DNA of 64,000 nucleotides from Hirsutella rhossiliensis (taxonomy: Eukaryota > Ascomycota > Sordariomycetes > Hypocreales > Ophiocordycipitaceae). The stretch covers positions 2,356,001 through 2,420,000 of the forward strand of contig NW_025408677.1 of assembly GCF_020360975.1 (NCBI RefSeq), read 5' to 3'. Shown in pieces: positions 60,240 through 64,000 of the stretch (its first letter is position 1; the number at the start of each line of letters is the position of its first letter). Made by a program: the position numbers and the translations under genes. Under the pieces are notes generated by a model. It did not search any database. It was not told where the DNA came from and was given only the letters and a program-made list of their open reading frames with translations.

Positions 60240-60428
60240 TTAACCTTATAGTAGCTATAAAAGGTATATATTAAAAGGAAGGCTTAAAAGAGACCTTAGT
60301 TATAAACCTTATATTTTATAGCCCCTTTAAGTTACTAACTTAAACTAACTTTTAATTTTTAAAGGCTATAGGCTTAAACTATAAGCGTTTAGCCTTTAAA
60401 GCTAGCTTAAAGGGCCTTAATAGGCCCT
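60240..60428 (+). mobile_element. Short LINE fragment L6
   Basis: It matches, inverted, the region 44460-44640 of L1 (endonuclease part), strongly RIP-mutated. It ends where the reversed LINE L7 begins. Confidence 0.6.
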
Positions 60429-63400
60429 TTTTTTTTTATATTATTACTCGTATATAGCCTCTAGGGCTATAGCGAGGCTAATAAGGGCCTAGGCCCCTAT
60501 TAGTAGCCCTAGCTAGCTATAGAGCCTAGGGGCTTATAATTAATTAGGGAAAGGGTAGCTATAAAGGTAAAGACAAAGGAAAGGTTAATCTAGTTCCTCC
60601 TACGCGGTGTTTTTCCCCCCTAAGGGCCCTAAGGCCCCTAGGTTACTCTTTTTCGAGCTACTTAGCCGTTCCTATCTCTATTTTAGCTAAGAAGGTTAAA
60701 AGGGCTTCCCTTCCTTCCTTAGTGCTATAGAGAAGAGGTAGGCTAAGGGCCTCCTTCAGTCCCTTCGAGGCCCGGTAAAGGACCTCTCTTTCCCTCCTAT
60801 AGTTCGGGCACCTTAGGATAAGGTGCCTAGCCGTATGCCTTCCTTAGCCGTAGCGGTAGTCGTCTCGGCCTACCTTATTAACCCTCTTTAAGAAGGATAA
60901 TAGGAAGCCGGCCCCGAGGAGAAGTTAGTAGTAGGCTAAAAGGGTCGGCCTAGGCCTTCCTATAAGGTCCTTTTCCGGGCTAAAGGCTAGGCGGGGGGTC
61001 TTTTAAATAGACGTATAGTGCTTGCCTAAGCCTTTAGCCTTAGGGCCTTTAGCTGCCTCGGTAGCCTAGAGGCCCTTCTAGTAGTTATTAGTAGCTTATC
61101 GGACCTTTCTTTATAAGTAGCTAATAGAGACTATAGGGGTCCCTTATATAGGGGCCCCTAGGCCTCTCTTAGCTAGCTAGTCGGCTAGCTCGTTACCGAA
61201 GATCCTTAGGTAGCTAGGGCACTAGTATAGCTATATATTATAGAAGGCCTCTAGGTTCGTTAAGAGCCTTCTAATACGTATAGCTAGGTCCGAGTAGCCT
61301 TTAGCCTTTTATATAGCGGCTTAGCTATCTATAAAGATATAAGCCTCTATAGGGGGGTTAAGGGGGCTAGACCTTAGAGGCCGAGGCCTCTTAGCTAGGT
61401 CCTCTAGGACCCTTAGTATTGCGAATAGCTCTACGTCGGCTACTTTAATAGAGGGCCCTAGGTTCTTATAGTACGCCTTACTAGGCCTATTTTCTAGGCC
61501 TATCTAGTAGAAGGAGTAGGCGTTAGTCTTTATAGGGGACCCCTTAAGGCACCCCTTAGAGCCGTTAGTATAGAAGACTAAGGGCCGTAGCCTAAAGTCT
61601 TCTAGGCTAGCTAGGTTAGCTAAGAGGCGTTAGTGCTGCTTCTTAGCTAGGGGCTTAGGGGCCTCTATTATCGTAATAGAGGCCTTAGGCTCTAAAGCCT
61701 ATAGGGGCTCCTAGCTAGCTTTCCTTCTTTCTAAGCTATAGTTAGGCCCTATAATAGCTACTAGGCCTTTAAGGAGGCGGAAGAGTTACGTATAGGGCCT
61801 AATATAGCTTAGGGCTCCTAGGTCGGAGCCCGAGTCGGCGAGGTTATCCCGTACGGCTAGGTTATAAGCCTGCCTTATAGGGTGATTTAGTAAGAGGTAT
61901 AGGGTTCGAAGGGCATAGGAGAGGCATGCCTTTTTAAACCGTACCTTTAGTAGTAAGAGGGCTACTTCGGCTTCTAGGGCCCTAATAAGGGATCCTTTAA
62001 AGGCCCCTAGGACTTTTAAAAGGGCCTAGTTCTAAAGCCTTTAGAAAGGCTTTATTAGGCTCCTAGGGGTCTTAGGCCCCCTATACTAAAGCTAGGCCCC
62101 GTAGTCTATTATCGAGGTTACGTAGGCCTAGTAGAGCTGCCTCGAAGCTCTAAACGATAGGCCTCTTTATATAGAGACTAGGCGGGATAGCCCTTTAAAG
62201 GCAGCTTATACGGAGGCTACCTTCTTATCGATATATTATTTAAATAGGAGCCTAGAGTCGAAGAAGACCCCTAGCTACCGTACTAAGGGCTTCGCTTCGA
62301 AAAATAGGCCTCCTACCCTTATACCCTCTAAAATAGGCTGCCTTTACCTAGGGGTCGAAATAGACCCCTTAGTCCTTAGCTTATTCGAATAGGTTAGCAG
62401 CTATAGCTTCTAGCTACCGGACGTTCTTCTTAGCCGAGGTCGACGTTATAGAGATACTAAAATCGTCTATATAGGATAGCTAGTACCCCTTAGCCGCTAG
62501 TATCCCCCTTACGTATAAGAGGAATAGGATAGGGCTAATAGGGGACCCTTAAGGTACCCCTATTACTAGGTCTATTAAGGGCTAGGTTTGCCCCTTAAAG
62601 GCTAGCTAGATCTTCCTTTTAGTAAGGAAGTCGTCTACCTAGCTTATAAGGGCCTTAGGGAGGTTTAATTCCCTTAGGACCCTTATAAGCTATTCCTTTA
62701 ATACGAAGTCGAAGGCGCCTTTTATATCTAATAAGAGGGTGCTTATAATAGCCTTCTTATTAGACTCCTGCTTCTTTTAGGCGTAGTATAGAAGGAGGAA
62801 GGCCGTGTCGATCGCTAACCGCTGTTTTCGTCCCCCTAGCTACGTAGGGTTTAGAAGCCCGGCCGTATTAGCTAAGTAGCTTAGCTGGGTAGCGTATAGC
62901 TTTTCGAGGACCTTTCCTAAGTAGTTAAGTAGACTTATAACCCTATAGGCTTTAGGGATAGTATAGTCTAGCTTATTTTACTTAAGGAGTATAATTCCTA
63001 TAGCTTCCTTCTACGCCTTAAGGTAGTATCCTTAGTTAAATAGGGCTTTATAGGCCCTATTAAAGACCGTGGGAATAACCTTATACGCGTGTTAGATAGG
63101 AAGGAAGCTAAGGGAGTCCGGGCTAGGGGCTTTCTTATTAGAAGAGCTAACGATAGCCCTTTTAATCTCGGGGTCCTTTAGCTCTTACTAGTCTTACTTA
63201 GCCGTGCCCTTACTACCTATAGGGCCCGGGGGCTCTTCTTTTTCTAGGCTCTAGGGGGGGCTAGGGGGGCTAGGGCTAGGGTCCGGGGTCGGAAAAAGGG
63301 TCGTTAGGAAGGCCTCGCATTTTTCCGTAAAGGTATTAGCTTTTACCTTTATCCCTTCTTTTATATACGAGATACTCGGAAGGGTAGGGTTAGCTTTAGG

Positions 63401-64000
63401 CTTAGTATAGGAAAAGGCCGTAAAGACGTCCTTTCCTACTACTTCTGCTAGGAAGCTCTCCTAGTATTGCTTTTTAGTAGCCCTAATAGCGTACTTAAAG
63501 CTATTTCGGGCCTCTATAAAGCTCTTCTAGCTCTCCTCGTCCTAGGCTAGCCTATAAGCCCGTTAGGCTAGGCTTAGGGCTTTCCGAAGGGAGGTTAGCT
63601 CGTCGGTCTACCAGGGTTTAGATCCCTTATAGGGCCTCTTTTTCGGTATCGCTACGTTAAAGGCCTCTATAAGGGTTCTTTTTAAAAGGGAGGCTATCCC
63701 CTTTAAGTCGTCTCGTTTTATAGCCCTCTCTATAGCTATAAGGAGGTCTTATTCCTTCTTAGCTAGGTGTTCCGAGAAGGCCTTTTAGTCTGCTTTCCTA
63801 TAGTTATAGGTAGTAGGCCTAGCTAGTAGGGGCCTATTAGGGCCCCTTAAGCTAGCTTCGAAGGCTATAGGCTTATAGTCTAAGCCCGTAGCCTCTAGGA
63901 AGCGGAAGTTAGCCTAGGTTAGTTGCTTAAAGGGGCTATAGAAAGTAAGGTCTATAACCGAGGTCCCTTTTAAGCCTTCCCTTTAATAGGTGCCTTCTAT
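60429..64000 (-). mobile_element. Tad-like LINE copy L7, reversed, runs off the right edge
   Basis: T tract at about 60425-60435, then the same order as L1 and L2. RNase H lies near 61330-61530, RT with YIDDF at about 62461-62478, and the endonuclease begins toward 64000. A deletion of roughly 40 bp relative to L1 and L2 lies near 62345. RIP stops are frequent, but CG and some CA/TG remain. Confidence 0.85.

Overview
The window comes from a filamentous ascomycete, most likely a Sordariomycete (Hypocreales-like). That placement is inferred from recalled family sequences and gene style, not from a search. Genes have short introns (50-153 bp, GT..AG, CTAAC/CTGAC-type branch points). GC-balanced gene islands alternate with AT-rich, repeat-filled blocks in which CpA and TpG are almost absent while CpG is kept. 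This is the mark of repeat-induced point mutation (RIP).

Layout. 1-23.0 kb is a RIP-damaged block dominated by one Ty3/Gypsy chromovirus family (about 6.97 kb, 186-bp LTRs). Copy A (5854-20261, + strand) carries copy B (12309-19756, - strand) inside it, and B carries a 464-bp solo-LTR-like element (19036-19499). Each of the three levels has a perfect 5-bp target duplication. 23.1-39.8 kb is a gene island with seven genes: cardiolipin synthase, MTO1, VPS45, MMM1, RCE1, a serine-rich membrane protein and an ALE1-type MBOAT acyltransferase. 39.8-57.37 kb is a second RIP block of reversed Tad-like LINE copies, a truncated and less mutated Gypsy copy (D, 44938-47426) and scrambled fragments. 57.37-59.6 kb is a small island with one gene, a Derlin. 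59.6-64 kb is a third repeat block with a tRNA-like element and another reversed LINE.

The most interesting item is an extra gene inside the Gypsy family. It lies between pol and the 3' LTR, on the opposite strand to gag-pol. Copies B and D have exactly the same exon lengths (260 and 594 nt) around a 53-nt intron. That intron is the only thing that joins the two reading frames. A TATA box plus CT-rich tract lies just upstream.

How the genes relate. There are no operons, as expected. MTO1/VPS45 and RCE1/serine-rich are divergent pairs. CRD1/MTO1, MMM1/RCE1 and serine-rich/ALE1 converge. Several products concern mitochondria or the ER-mitochondria axis (CRD1, MTO1, MMM1), lipid or membrane metabolism (ALE1), ER membrane processing (RCE1), ER quality control (Derlin) and endosomal fusion (VPS45). 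I treat this as housekeeping content, not a functional cluster.
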